Notes under the pieces: generated by a model
What the model was told of the DNA's origin: nothing
The model's database searches: none
What the model saw: only the letters and a program-made list of their open reading frames with translations
Program-made: the position numbers and the translations under genes
Origin: Cycas panzhihuaensis
Lineage: Eukaryota > Cycadophyta
NCBI GenBank assembly: GCA_023213395.1
Contig: CM041465.1
Span: 130,765,741 to 130,829,740, forward strand
Length of the DNA: 64,000 nt
Reading direction: 5' to 3'
Shown: positions 34,336 through 44,852 of the stretch, piece after piece
Layout: each line of letters opens with the position of its first letter
Position numbering within the stretch: the stretch's first letter is position 1

Positions 34336-35162
34336 ACTGTTTACAATGTTAAGTCGGACCCCTAGACCATCTCTAAATTTTACAAATTTTTCTCTACCAA
34401 GTGACTTGGTAAAGATATCTGTCATCTGCATTACATTGGTCGATATTGAAGGTTGAGCTCACCACTTTGCACATGCTCTCTGATGAAGTGATGATGAACC
34501 TCAATGTGTTTGGTCCTTGCATGAAATACAAGATTCTTGGCCAGTTTGAGCACACTTTGATTGTCGTAATAAATCTTGGTGGGGTGATCCTGCTCAAGTC
34601 CAAGTTCCCCAAAAATCTGTCATAGCCAGATAGCTTCACAAGGCTACCGATCGCAGACTTTGTACTGCTTTGGTGGAGGACAAGGTAACATTGGGTTGCT
34701 TCTTGCAACTCCATGAAACAATTGCTGAACCAAGGGAAAAATAGTATCCCGAGGTTGATCTCCTGCTATCCTAGCAACCTGCCCAATCAGAATTTGAGAA
34801 CCCTTCCATAGTGAAGTTCTCATTATGTGCATACTCAAGGCCATGCTGCAATGTGCTTTTGATGTACTTGAGTATGCGTTTAACTGCATTCCAATGTTTC
34901 TGATTGGGTTGAGACATGTATCGTGAACAAATCCCAACTGCAAATGAAATATCCGGTCGAGTGTTGGTGAGATAAATGAGGCTACCAATCAACTGCCGGT
35001 AAGGAGTGGGATCTGCAGGTGCAACTTCCTCATTGAGAGTAAGCTTTGTTCCATTCTCCATGGGTGTAGGCGCTGGCTTGCAGTCGTGCATCTTGAACCA
35101 CTACAAAATGTCCCAAGAATATTTCGCTTGGGAGATGAAGATATAGCCTGACTGTTGCCATA
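34336..35162 (-). pseudogene. RT end and RNase H of element A (left of B)
   Basis: The minus strand 35,150-34,771 reads [36 protein letters not shown] and [20 protein letters not shown], the RT C-terminal part and connection typical of Copia. SNSDWAGC carries the RNase H Asp. The RNase H continues to about 34,394 in shifted frames, with the H-x-R-x-K-H-I-x-x-x-x-H and F-T-K segments reduced to broken pieces. The gene is continuous with 42,460-43,114 once B is removed. Confidence 0.8.
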
Positions 35163-35167
35163 CCTCA

Positions 35168-35699
35168 TGTTAGAATGGGCCTAATGGCCACATAGGTCCA
35201 AGATCATTAACAAAGCACAATACCATTAAATGCATTAAGCATAAACACAAAGAACTCAAAGAGAAAGAGGAGCAAGATCACAATACCAAGTATGGGTTGT
35301 TGGAATTAGTCCAACAACCAAAGAATGCTTCAGCTTGATTAGCAAACCGATGTAATAACAATGAGCTCCAACTCTTGAATGAACAACAATGAAGAAAGGC
35401 CTCATTAAATAGAGGGAAATGAGAGGCCAAGGGCTATTGCATGAGTGACAAGTGTCAGTCATGTAATGCCTGCTTGCATTTAGGACAAGTGTCCATTGTG
35501 CAAGGGGGTCATTTGACCCTCAAGTGACATAAGTGACAACATTATGTCACTAGACATAAAGTGGGTGTGTACTTTATCACTTAAGTGATAAAGTCACCCC
35601 TAAAGTACAAAACTGCACATAAAACATTAAAGTGCACACATAATACATAAAGTACATAAGCTTAACATGTAAACATAAGGTAAAACATAAGGTTTAACA
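35168..35699 (-). repeat. 3' LTR of element B
   Basis: It matches 41,901-42,459 closely but lacks a 20-odd base piece (GAAGCTCTTGTGTGAGCAAAA region) and one ACATAA-type unit. A minus-strand purine tract (GATGAGGGGG) adjoins its inner end at 35,700-35,709. Confidence 0.93.
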
Positions 35700-35724
35700 C
35701 CCCCTCATCGCTTACTATGTTAAG

Positions 35725-36354
35725 TCAGACCCCTAGACCATCTCTAAATTTTACAAATTTCTCTCTACTAAGCGGTTTGGTAAAGATATTTGTTGTCTGC
35801 TGCTCTGTTGGTCGATATTGAAGATTGATCTCACCACAGTGTACATGCTCTCTGATGAAATGGTGGTGAACTTCAATATGCTTGGTCCGTGCATGAAAGA
35901 CGGGATTCTTAGTCAACTTGAGCACACTTTGATTGTCGCAATGAATACTGGTAGGCTGCTCCTGCTCAAGTCCAAGCTCACCAAGAATCCGTCGTAGCCA
36001 GATAGCCCAAGTCACTGACCGCAGCCTTTGTACTGCTGCTGGAGGACAAGGTAACATTTGGTTGCTTCTTGCAACTCCAAGAAACAACTGTTGAACAAAG
36101 GGTAAAACAGTAACCCGAGGTTGATTTCCTACAATCCTGGCATCCTGCCCAATCAGAATCAGAGAACCCTTCCAAAGTGAAGTTCTCATTATGTACATAC
36201 TCAAGTCCAAGCTACAATGTACCTTTGATGTACTTGAATATGCGTTTTGCTGCTTTCCAATGCTTCTGATTGGGTTGAGACATGAAACGAGAGCAAATCC
36301 CAATTGCAAATGAAATATCCGGACGAGTGTTGGTGAGATAGATGAGACTACCAA
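35725..36354 (-). pseudogene. RNase H of element B
   Basis: The frame at 36,175-35,978 has FSDSDWAGCQDCRKSTSGY with the catalytic Asp. The overlapping frame ending at 35,725 has SIHCDNQSVLKLTKNP, HARTKHIEVHHHFIREHV and FTKPLSREKF. Together these are the standard Copia RNase H, which removes RNA from the RNA:DNA hybrid. At least two frameshifts separate the blocks. It directly follows the RT domain. Confidence 0.85.
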
Positions 36355-37114
36355 TCAACTGCCAGTAAAGAGTGGGATCTGCAGGTTCAGCTTCCTCATT
36401 AAGAGTAAGCTTGGTTCCGTTCTCCATGGGTGTAGGCACTGTCTTGCAATCATGCATCCTGAACCTCTGCAAGATGTCCCAAGAATATTTTGCTTGGGAA
36501 ATGAAGATAGAGCCCCGGCATTGCCATACCTCAAAGCCTAAAAAATAATGGAGAAGTCCAAGATCAGTCATCTTGAAACTTCTCTTCAAATCATCCTGGA
36601 GAATCTTGATGAGCTTAGTGTCATCACCAGTGATCACTAAGTCATCTACATATAAGGCAATATAAATGACATGGTTTTGTTCATGTTTGATATACAAGTT
36701 AGGATCTGATGTAGATCGATGAAACCCATGTCTCAAGAAGTAGTCATCGATTTTTGCATACCATGCCCTAGGAGCTTGTTTCAATCCATACAAAGCCTTC
36801 TTGAGGCGACACACAAGATGCTCCTTGCCTTGTTCTTTGTAACCAGGAGGTTGCTCCAAGTATACCTCCTCTTGAAGATCGCCATTAAGAAAGGCGCTCT
36901 TTACATCCATCTGATAAACTGGCCATTTGCATTGTGCAGCTAAGGCCATGAGGAGTCTGATGGTGTTCATGTTTGCCACTGGTGCAAAGGTTTCCTCATA
37001 ATCCATGCCTTCCTTTTGTTTGAATCCCTTTGCCACAAGACGTGCCTTCTGACGCTTAAGTGTCCCATCAGAATGAAATTTGGTCTTATAGACCCATTTA
37101 CAACTAATTGCCTA
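36212..37114 (-). pseudogene. Reverse transcriptase of element B
   Basis: A frame free of stops from the TAG at 37,112-37,114 to 36,212 shows [53 protein letters not shown] and [12 protein letters not shown]. The catalytic [10 protein letters not shown] lies at about 36,645-36,616, followed by [12 protein letters not shown] and [10 protein letters not shown]. These are all the canonical Copia RT blocks, with the YVDD intact. This is the best preserved enzyme in the window. Confidence 0.93.
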
Positions 37115-38542
37115 TTTATGTGGAGGCAATTCGACCAAATCCCATGTGCCATTCTTGTGAATAGAATGGATCTCCTCATCCATGGCAGCTTTCCAATTGT
37201 CATTTTGTGAAGCCTCCTCAAAGGTGGAAGGCTCATCAACAGAAAGCACTTCAGGCATAAGTGCAAAATTTGTTTGATGCCTATACTTAGATGGACATTT
37301 CCCTTCAATAATATGACCGTCCTGTACCGTTTGAGTATACCATTTTGATAATTTTTGAAATGATGTAGCATGAACCTCAATGTCTTCTGGTCTAAGTGAT
37401 TGATCAACAGAAGATGATGTGGAAGGTTCAAGTGGAGCAGAAGATGATGAAGTGGACGGTATAAGAGGTGCAGATGAAGTACATGGTGTATAAGATTGAG
37501 AGGGAGGGAAGTCCTCAACAATCTTTTTGCCTTTATCAATGGGGGGTTGGATTGATGCCACATCCAACTCTTTCTGATCATCTTCAACAAAGATTACATC
37601 TCTTGAGAGATGCATTTTTCTGCCAACTGGATCATACAACTTGTAGGCCTTGCTATGAATGGCATATCCTACAAAGATGCATTTGAGACTATGTTTATCC
37701 AACTTTGTTTTTTGTTGATCTCGTATGTGCATATATGCAGTGCACCCAAATGTCCTCAAATGGCTGATAGTTGGTTTCTTACCAATCCATGCCTCCTCAG
37801 GTGTAATGTTGGTGACTGTTGTAGTAGGACTCTGATTGGCCACATAGGCTGCTGTGTGAAATGCTTCGGCCTAGTAAGCTCTTGGAAGTCCTTTCGCATG
37901 CATCATTGTTTTGGCTTTATTAGCCAGAGTTCTGTTCCTCCTTTCGGAGACCCCGTTTTGTTGAGGAGTATGAGGAACTGTGAGTTGTCTCCGAATTCCA
38001 TTATCCTTGTAGAATTGGTTGAATTCATTTGAAGTGAATTCACCTCCATTATCTGACCTTAATGTCCCAATTGAGTAGCCAGATTCATTTTCTACTTCAG
38101 CTTTGAACTCTTTGAACTTAGAGAATGCCTCTGATTTTTGCTTTATGAAGTAGACCCAGACTTTATGAGAAAAGTCATCAATGAAGGAGATGTAGTACAA
38201 TGCTCCTCCAAAGGATTGAGTGGACATGGGTCCACATAAGTCTGAGTGAATTAACTGCAATGGATAAGATGCACGCCATGCTTTGCCTTTAGGAAAAGGC
38301 AGCCGATGTTGTGTCCCCATTATGCAAGCTTCGCAAAGACATTTTGAACCATACATCTTTGGAAGCCCATATACCATGTTTTTGTTCATCATCTGCTTCA
38401 AATTATCTAGGCTTAAGTGACCTAGACGTTGATGCCATAGTTGCATTTTCGACAAAGATATGGAACCAGAATAAGCAGAATCAAGTGTAATGTTATTGGC
38501 ATCCAACTTGTAAAGACCTTGATCCTCATAGGCAACCATTTA
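37112..38542 (-). pseudogene. Integrase and linker of element B
   Basis: The zinc-binding part is WHQRLGHLS with CLCEACIMG. The DDE triad sits in IHSDLCGPM, LRSDNGGEFTS and QNGVSERRNR. SHLRTFGCTAYMHI and KCIFVGYAIHSKAYKLYDP are the conserved Copia C-terminal blocks, and a serine/proline-rich linker leads to RT. In-frame stops occur at 38,540-38,542, 37,871-37,873 and 37,112-37,114, the last two TAG. Otherwise the frame runs unshifted from 38,815 to 36,212, more than 2.6 kb. Confidence 0.92.
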
Positions 38543-38870
38543 TCCGTCATCTTTGTCACTAATGATACATTTCCCATTCTTGAATAACACGCTCATCTGT
38601 TGCTTGTCCAACTTGCTAACACATAGCAGATTCTTCTCCATGGAAGGAATGAAGTATGCATCACTATTGGGAAATGTTGAGGAAGGATTTTCTGAAGAAT
38701 GGAAAGGAGCTATTGTGCCTATGCCTGAAATCTCAACAGATTCATTATTTCCAAAGGTCACTGATTGACCTTTACCTTCCTTAATATTGCATAGGAGTTC
38801 TTCACTCCCTGTCATATGCTGAGAAGCTCCTGAATCAACAATCCAAGTGTGATCAACCTTGGATGACTGA
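38543..38870 (-). pseudogene. Protease and pre-integrase region of element B
   Basis: The retropepsin active site reads WIVDSGASQHMTGSEELL across a frameshift near 38,815, with D-S-G intact. It is followed by VTFGNNESVEISGIGTI and MEKNLLCVSKLDKQQMS, the usual segment between the Copia protease and the pre-integrase zinc region. The enzyme would process the polyprotein. Confidence 0.85.
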
Positions 38871-39860
38871 TATGCATAAAACAGTTTGTCTTCATCAACA
38901 AACTGATTAAAGTGGCGTTGGTAGCCACCTCTTTGACCCCTCCTTCCTCTTGGACCTCCTCGATAGACACCTCGATTTGGTCGAGGGGGATTCTAGCCGA
39001 TCCGTGCTGAAATCTCATGATAATGTTGCCTTGGCTGTTGTTGTCTTTGACCTTGTGGTCATTGCGGTACCGCCATCGTTGTCGTCGTAGATCTGCCTGC
39101 TTCTTTCTACAATCAGGTGCAATGTGGCCAGGTTTGCCACAATAATGACACACAACATTGGACTTAGAAGATCCAATGTTCATGTTTCCAAACTGCTTTG
39201 TGATGCGGTGTTTGAGATCCGATTGGCCTTTGACTTGGCCGTGAAAGCACCAGTGTAGATGGTTCTTCATTATCCTTAGCATAAATCTGTTCTTCTTGAA
39301 GCAATAAGCTTTCAAGTTCATTGAATGTCATTTTCTTTAGTGAACCATCTCGTGTGGTAGATGAGATGAAGCCGTTGTAGTCCTTTGGCAATGCTTTGGT
39401 GATGGATGTGATAAGTTCATCCCTTGTAGCAGGACTACCTAAAGTATTCAATTCATTACAAACCTCCTTAATGGAGGACAAAATGCCGACATTGGCTTTA
39501 CAAATTTGACAGAGTACAGTTTGGCTTTTACCATCAGAATGCGAGCTTCATCTCGCCTTTCATACAGTGAGGACAATGTCTCCCAAGCTTCTTTAGAAGA
39601 TTTAGCAGAAGAGATGTTCTGATCTACATGTACATCCACAAGCATATGAAGAAATGCCAAAGCAATCTCGTCTTTGGCCTCCCAAGCAGCAACACGTTCA
39701 TAATCAACATCAACTTCATCATCATCGACAAGTGTAGGATTGGGGATTCTCCCAGAAACATATCCCCAAAATTCATTCATTATCAAGAGATTTTGTGTGA
39801 TTCTTTTTCATTCTTGATAATTTGCTTGTCCTGTTAGCCTTATTGTGCATGCATTGAGCA
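38871..39860 (-). pseudogene. gag of element B
   Basis: Three shifted frames (39,786-39,448, 39,481-39,164 and 39,321-38,812) make up a Copia gag: IMNEFWGYVSGRIP, AWEAKDEIALAFLHM, CNELNTLGSPATRDELI and ITKALPKDYNGFIS. A CCHC zinc knuckle CHYCGKPGHIAPDCRKK lies at about 39,153-39,103. It would form the particle and bind element RNA. The order and spacing equal those of the intact gag of A. Confidence 0.88.
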
Positions 39861-40457
39861 TGTTAACAGTAGTCATCTTTCCACTTGTATAAAAGCTAGC
39901 AAATAACTTGGTAACTTCAAAGCTTTGTTGCTTAAGTTCCACCTTCTAATAACACCACCAGTCCTGATTTTACAAGAAGATCCAACAACTGGTGGAGTGA
40001 TGAGGGGTGGAGGACTTCGGCTATTGAGTTGGTCCAAAGTTAAGTGTAACAGAGGCAAGGTTTAAACCTTTTTTGAGCCTCTCTAGCCAGATTTTAAAAT
40101 TCACTTTTAGACAATTTTAAAGTGAATTTTTAAAGTACTTTTACTTGGATTATGTACTTTAGCTTTGATGCTATGATTTAGCTTACAATGAAGGCTTCTT
40201 AAGAAGCAAGTACATGAGAGTAATGAGCACTTTGATTAAGTGTTTTAAGTGCTATTATGATCCAAGTAAAATGCTTTGAGTACAACAATGTAAGTACTTT
40301 TGAGAATTTTAGTACTTGGTGAAAAAATGATGCAAAACCTTGATGATGATTGTAGAAGTGGGTTCTTTTTAACGCTCCAAAGTCGATGTAGAGAAAGAAC
40401 CACTTGCCAAAGTGTACTCAATGTACTCCAAACGCCAAATGAACTCCAAGCAGCAAG

Positions 40458-40486
40458 TTGTTGAGACTTTAAAATAGTCTCAACAA
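40458..40486 (-). ncRNA. Leader hairpin of element B
   Basis: Eleven-base perfect inverted arms TTGTTGAGACT and AGTCTCAACAA enclose the loop TTAAAAT. The counterpart in A (46,092-46,116) keeps the loop but changes one base pair on both sides of the stem, as expected for a conserved RNA structure. A packaging or dimerisation role is only a guess. Confidence 0.55.
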
Positions 40487-41199
40487 TCCAACAGAAAATG
40501 TGATTTTTATTAAGTACCAAATTCAGCCTCCTTTTTGAGATTTTTGAAGGCTAAGGTCACCATGTAAGGTGCCAAAAAATCAACTCAAATGGTGATGAAT
40601 ATCACCTTTACAATATGAATATACTTTTTGACCATTTTAATTAAGCTCTTAATGCTTTAATAGCATTAAACAAAGTGCTAAAAGAGCTTAAAAAAGTAAA
40701 AAATAAAGGTTGAAAATCAACATTTTTTGCAACTTTGCTTCACTAGAACACCACGCAGGGAGTCTTTTCAAGTATTTAAATCATGCAACTTCAAACCTTA
40801 ATGAGAGGAGAATGACTTAGCATGAGTCATTTGTTGAGTCCTCTTTCCATCAAAGAAAATTTAATCCTCTTAAATACTAAAAAAATACTTTTATAAGCCA
40901 CTTTAAAAATTGCTTTATGAATGAGATTAAATCTCACTAAAAAAAAAATTCTTAAAGCAATTAAGTCACCTTAAAGCAGTCTTCAAATAGGGCTAAATGA
41001 CTTAAAGTCTCTTGGAGCATTAAGCCCCCCTTGATCAAAAAATCCTCTTAAGTAATAAACGCCCCTTTTAACCTTGATTAATAATAAAGATTTCTTAAAA
41101 AAAAACTTTATAAGAAATGCTCCAATTAAAAAAAAAACATATTCTGTGGAATATGCTATATTGTATATTAGAAAAGCATATTAGGCCAAAAGGCCAAAA

Positions 41200-41640
41200 A
41201 CAGATTTGCTCCCGTATGCGTTTCCGTGGATTCTTCCGTGCTGTGCACGTTTCTTGAGTGCGTGTCTCGAGCTGCGGCCTGTGATGTCGTAGGTCGGATC
41301 AGATGCGATCTTGGTCCGTAGGTGGACGGTCCCGTGGTTAGGAACGTGACGCCCGTGCAGGGCTCTTCCGTTGTCAGATGCCCGTGTGCATTCCGTGCTG
41401 GTCGTGTCCCGTGCGTCCGTGAGCGCAGGGCTTCCGGAAGTAGCCCGTCCGTCCTCCGTGAGACCCCGTGCGGGTTGTAGGTTGCTGGTACTACGTGCAG
41501 ACAGGTCCCCCCATGGGTACACTCCCGTAGCAGCAGTTCATGAATGGGGACAGCGCAGAGTAAAGACAGGAGCAGAGTAAAGGCAGGACACAGTGTTGCG
41601 TGCTTTCCTAAGTACTGAGTACTTAATCTCTGCCCACAGC
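41200..41640. other. CpG-rich block inside the leader of B
   Basis: The sequence changes abruptly from AT-rich to a GC- and CpG-rich stretch in which CCGTG recurs at least nine times (for example near 41,222, 41,331, 41,381, 41,416 and 41,456). No such block is present in the leader of A. It may be captured foreign sequence or a regulatory expansion. Confidence 0.5.
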
Positions 41641-41886
41641 AGACAGGTGTGCACAGTGTGCAGGTTTTAATGATAGTACAGGGACAGACTTCAGAGACAG
41701 AGAGCAAAGATAGGACAACAATTGTGTACAGGTCCCTTGCAAGGACAGATTTCCAAGAACAACAACTTCAAGTGCAGGCTTCAGCCATGTGCAGGGACAA
41801 ATATGGACAACTTCAAGTGCACAGATTTCAAGGCAAACAACAAACTAAAAAAATTCAACCAAATCAAAGCTCAAACAAACCAAAGA

Positions 41887-41898
41887 GCTCTGATACCA
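41887..41898 (-). other. Primer binding site of element B (initiator methionine tRNA)
   Basis: The minus strand reads TGGTATCAGAGC two bases inside the 5' LTR, the canonical complement of initiator tRNA-Met. Confidence 0.93.
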
Positions 41899-41900
41899 AT

Positions 41901-42459
41901 TGTTAGAATGGGCCTAATGGCCACATAGGTCCAAGATCATTAACAAAGCACAATACCATTAAATGCATTAAGCATAAACACAAAGAACTCAAAGAGAAAG
42001 AGGAGCAAGATCACAATACCAAGTATGGGTTGTTGGAATTAGTCCAACAACCAAAGAATGCTTCAGCTTGATTAACAAACTGACAAAATAACAATGAGCT
42101 CCAACTCTTGAATGAACAACAATGAAGAAAGGCCTCATTAAATAGAGGGAAATGAGAGGCCAAGGGCTATTGCATGAGTGACAAGTGTCAGTCATGCCAT
42201 GCCTGCTTGCATGTAGGACAAGTGTCCATTGGAAGCTCTTGTGTGAGCAAAAGTGCAAGGGGTCATTTGACCCTCAAGTGACATAAGTGACAACGTTATG
42301 TCACTAGACATAAAGTGGGTGTGTACTTTATCACTTAAGTGATAAAGTCACCCCTAAAGTACAAAAGTGCACATAAAACATTAAAGTGCACACATAATAC
42401 ATAAACATAAAGTACATAAGCTTAACATGTAAACATAAGGTAAAACATAAGGTTTAACA
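41901..42459 (-). repeat. 5' LTR of element B
   Basis: It starts TGTTAGAATGGGCC and ends GGTTTAACA (plus-strand reading), and matches 35,168-35,699. The outer edge is followed by the duplicated CCTCA. Confidence 0.93.
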
Positions 42460-42464
42460 CCTCA

Positions 42465-43120
42465 AAGCCTAAGAAATAATGGAGAAGTCCAAGATCTGTC
42501 ATCTCGAAACTTCTCTTCAAGTCATCGTAGAGAATGTGTATCATCTTAGTGTCATTGCCAGTGATCATTAAGTCATCTACATACAAGACAATAAAAATGG
42601 CATGGTTCTTTTCATGTTTGATGTATAGGTTAGGATTTGAAGTAGATCGATGAAACCCATGTCTCAAGAAGTAATCATCGATCTTTGAGTACCATGCTCT
42701 TGGAGCTTGTTTCAAGCCATATAATGCCTTTTTTAGGCGACATACTAAATGCTCCTTGCCTTGTAACTTGTAACCAGGAGGTTGGTCCAAGTATACCTCC
42801 TCTTGAAGATCGCCATTAAGAAAGGCGCTCTTCACGTCCATCTGAAAGATTGGCCATTTGCATTGAGCTGCTAAGGCTAAGATGAGTCTGATGGTGTTCA
42901 TATTACCTACTGGTGCAAAAGTTTCCTCGTAGTCTATGCCTTCCTTTTGTTTGAATCCTTTTGCCACAAGGTGGGCCTTCTGGCGCTCAAGTGTACCATC
43001 AGAATGGAATTTGGTCTTGTAGACCCATTTGCAACTGATTGCATGTTTGGGTTTAGGCAATTCGACCAAATCCCAAGTACCATTCTTTTCAATAGAATGG
43101 ATTTCTTCATCCATGGCAGC
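42465..43120 (-). pseudogene. Reverse transcriptase of element A (right of B)
   Basis: The frame reads [70 protein letters not shown] and the catalytic VLYVDDLMITGND. It reaches [15 protein letters not shown] exactly where B is inserted, and the rest of the gene continues at 35,162 and leftwards. This half is an uninterrupted frame of about 215 codons with all RT active-site residues. Loss of function is due to B and to damage elsewhere. Confidence 0.92.
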
Positions 43121-44640
43121 CTTTCAATTTTCATTTTTAGAAGCCTCTTCAAAGGTGGAAGGCTCATCAACACATAGCACTTCAGCCATAAGTGCATAAT
43201 TGGTCTGCTGCCTGTATTTTGATGGACGTTTTCCTTCAATAATGTGGTAAATCGCCTGCATCGTTTGAGTATACCATTTTGGTAACTTTTGAATTGAAGT
43301 GACTTGAACCTCAAGATCTTCTGGTCTAAGTGGTTGATCAATAGAAGATGTGCTAGGATCAAGTGGAACTAAATCAGATGATGTGGATGGTCCAGTAGGT
43401 GCAGATGATGTACATGGAGTAGAAGATTGAGAGGGAAGGAAAGCCTCAACAATCTTTTTGCCTTTGTCAATGGGAGGTTGCATGGATGCTATTTGCAACT
43501 CCTTATGATTGTCTTCAACAAAGATTACATCTCTTGAGAGATGCATTTTCTTTCCAATGGGATCATACAACTTGTAGGCTTTGTTATGAATGGCATAACC
43601 TACGAAGATGCATTTTAGACTATGCTTGTCTAATTCTGTTCTTTGTTGGTCGGGGATGTGCATATAAGCAGTGCACCCAAAAGTCCTCAAATGGCTGACA
43701 GTTGGCTTTTGCCGCACCATGCCTCCTACCGTGATATCGGTGGTCGCTGTAGTTGGACTTGATTGGCCACATAGGCGGTGGTGGAATGCCTTGCCCAAGA
43801 AGCTCGAATGAGTCTTTGTGCATGCATCATTGCTTTGGCTTTATTAGCCAAAGTTACATTCATTCATTCGTAGACTCCATTTTGTTGAGGAGTGTGAGGA
43901 ATAGTAAGTCGCTCCGAATGCTATTATCCTTGCGAATTGGGTGAATTCATTTGAAGTAATTCACCTCCATTGTCTCCCCTTAATGTTTTGATAGAGTGGC
44001 CAGACTTGTTCTCCACTTCAAGCTTGAATTCTTTGAATTTTGAAAAAGCTTCAAACTTGTGCTTGATGAAGTAGACCCAGACTTTATGAGAAAAGTCATC
44101 AATGAAGGAGATGTAGTACAAAGCTCCTCCAAAAGATCTTTGTGGACATAGGTCCACACAACCGAGTGTACCAGCTGCAAGGGATGTGATGCACGCCAAG
44201 CTTTGCCTTTAGGGAAAGGCAAGCGATGTTGAGTCCCCATTATGCATGCTTCACAAAGACATTTTGTGCCATATATCTTTGGAAGTCCATGTACCATGTT
44301 TTTGTTTATCATCTGCCTGAGATTGTCTAAGTTCAAATGGCCTAGACGTTGATGCCAAAGTTGCATCTTGGACAAGTGTTGAGTGACAATAGAATCAGAG
44401 TAAGCAGAATCAAGTGTTATATTATTAGCATCCAATTTGTAGAGGCCATGATCCTCATATCCAACAGCTACTACTTGGTCATCTTTGTCACTTATTACAC
44501 ATTTCCCATTTATGAACAAGATGCTCATCTGTTGCTTGTCCAACTTGCTAATAGATAGCAAGTTTTTGTCCATAGAAGGTATGAAGTAGGCATTGCCATT
44601 GGAAAATGAAGAGGAAGGATTTGAAGAAGAGTGATTGTGC
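43121..44640 (-). pseudogene. Integrase and linker of element A
   Basis: The pre-integrase part (44,573 leftwards) has MDKNLLSISKLDKQQM, WHQRLGHLNLDNL and CLCEACIMGTQHRL. A one-base-type shift near 44,170 disrupts the segment with the first catalytic Asp (LVHS followed by VVW instead of S-D-L-C-G). LRGDNGGE near 43,970 keeps the second Asp. The region with the catalytic Glu (about 43,860-43,920) is badly damaged. Downstream SHLRTFGCTAYMHIP and KCIFVGYAIHNKAYKLYDP and the serine/proline linker are clear. Integrase is therefore less intact than in B. Confidence 0.85.
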
Positions 44641-44850
44641 CTATTCCAGAAATCTTAACAGATTGATTGTTGTCAAAGGTCACTGATTGACCTTTTCCTT
44701 CCTTGATGTCGGTAAGGAGTTCTTCACTCCCAGTCATGTGTTGTGAAGCTCCAGAATCAATAATCCAAGTTTCATCAACCTTGGATGATTGATAAGCACA
44801 AAAGAGTTTGTCTTCATCTGCAAACTAATTGAAGTGGCGTTGATTGCCAC
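44641..44850 (-). pseudogene. Protease of element A
   Basis: The active site reads WIIDSGASQHMTGSEELL (about 44,775-44,720) with the D-S-G triad retained. It is followed by VTFDNNQSVKISGIGTI and a damaged serine-rich segment before the pre-integrase region. A stop or shift lies between it and gag. Confidence 0.82.
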
Positions 44851-44852
44851 CT

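Larger units (their letters stand above)
39861..41886 (-). other. 2 kb untranslated leader of element B
   Basis: An unusually long leader separates the primer site from gag. It holds the hairpin at 40,458-40,486, AT-rich segments, and a sharply bounded CpG-rich block at about 41,200-41,640. Short phrases such as AACACCACGCAGGGAG are shared with the leader of A. One long open frame (41,707-41,168, minus) exists inside the CpG-rich block but has no recognisable motif. Confidence 0.6.
35168..42459 (-). mobile_element. Copia element B, inserted in its relative A
   Basis: B is 7,292 bp with LTRs of 532 bp (35,168-35,699) and 559 bp (41,901-42,459), both TGTTAGAATGG...GGTTTAACA, and a perfect duplication CCTCA (35,163-35,167 and 42,460-42,464). 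It has the full Copia set on the minus strand. Its proteins and leader are so similar to those of A that both belong to one family. Coding regions carry three stops between 38,815 and 36,212 and three or four frameshifts in gag and RNase H, so it is recently dead. Confidence 0.93.

Noticed and set aside
36719-38032. Plus-strand frames opposite the B pol
   Set aside because: They are antisense shadows of the well-supported integrase and RT on the minus strand.
41168-41707. 179-codon frame in the leader of B as a real gene
   Set aside because: It coincides with the CpG-rich block where stop codons are rare by composition. There is no motif, and no counterpart in A.
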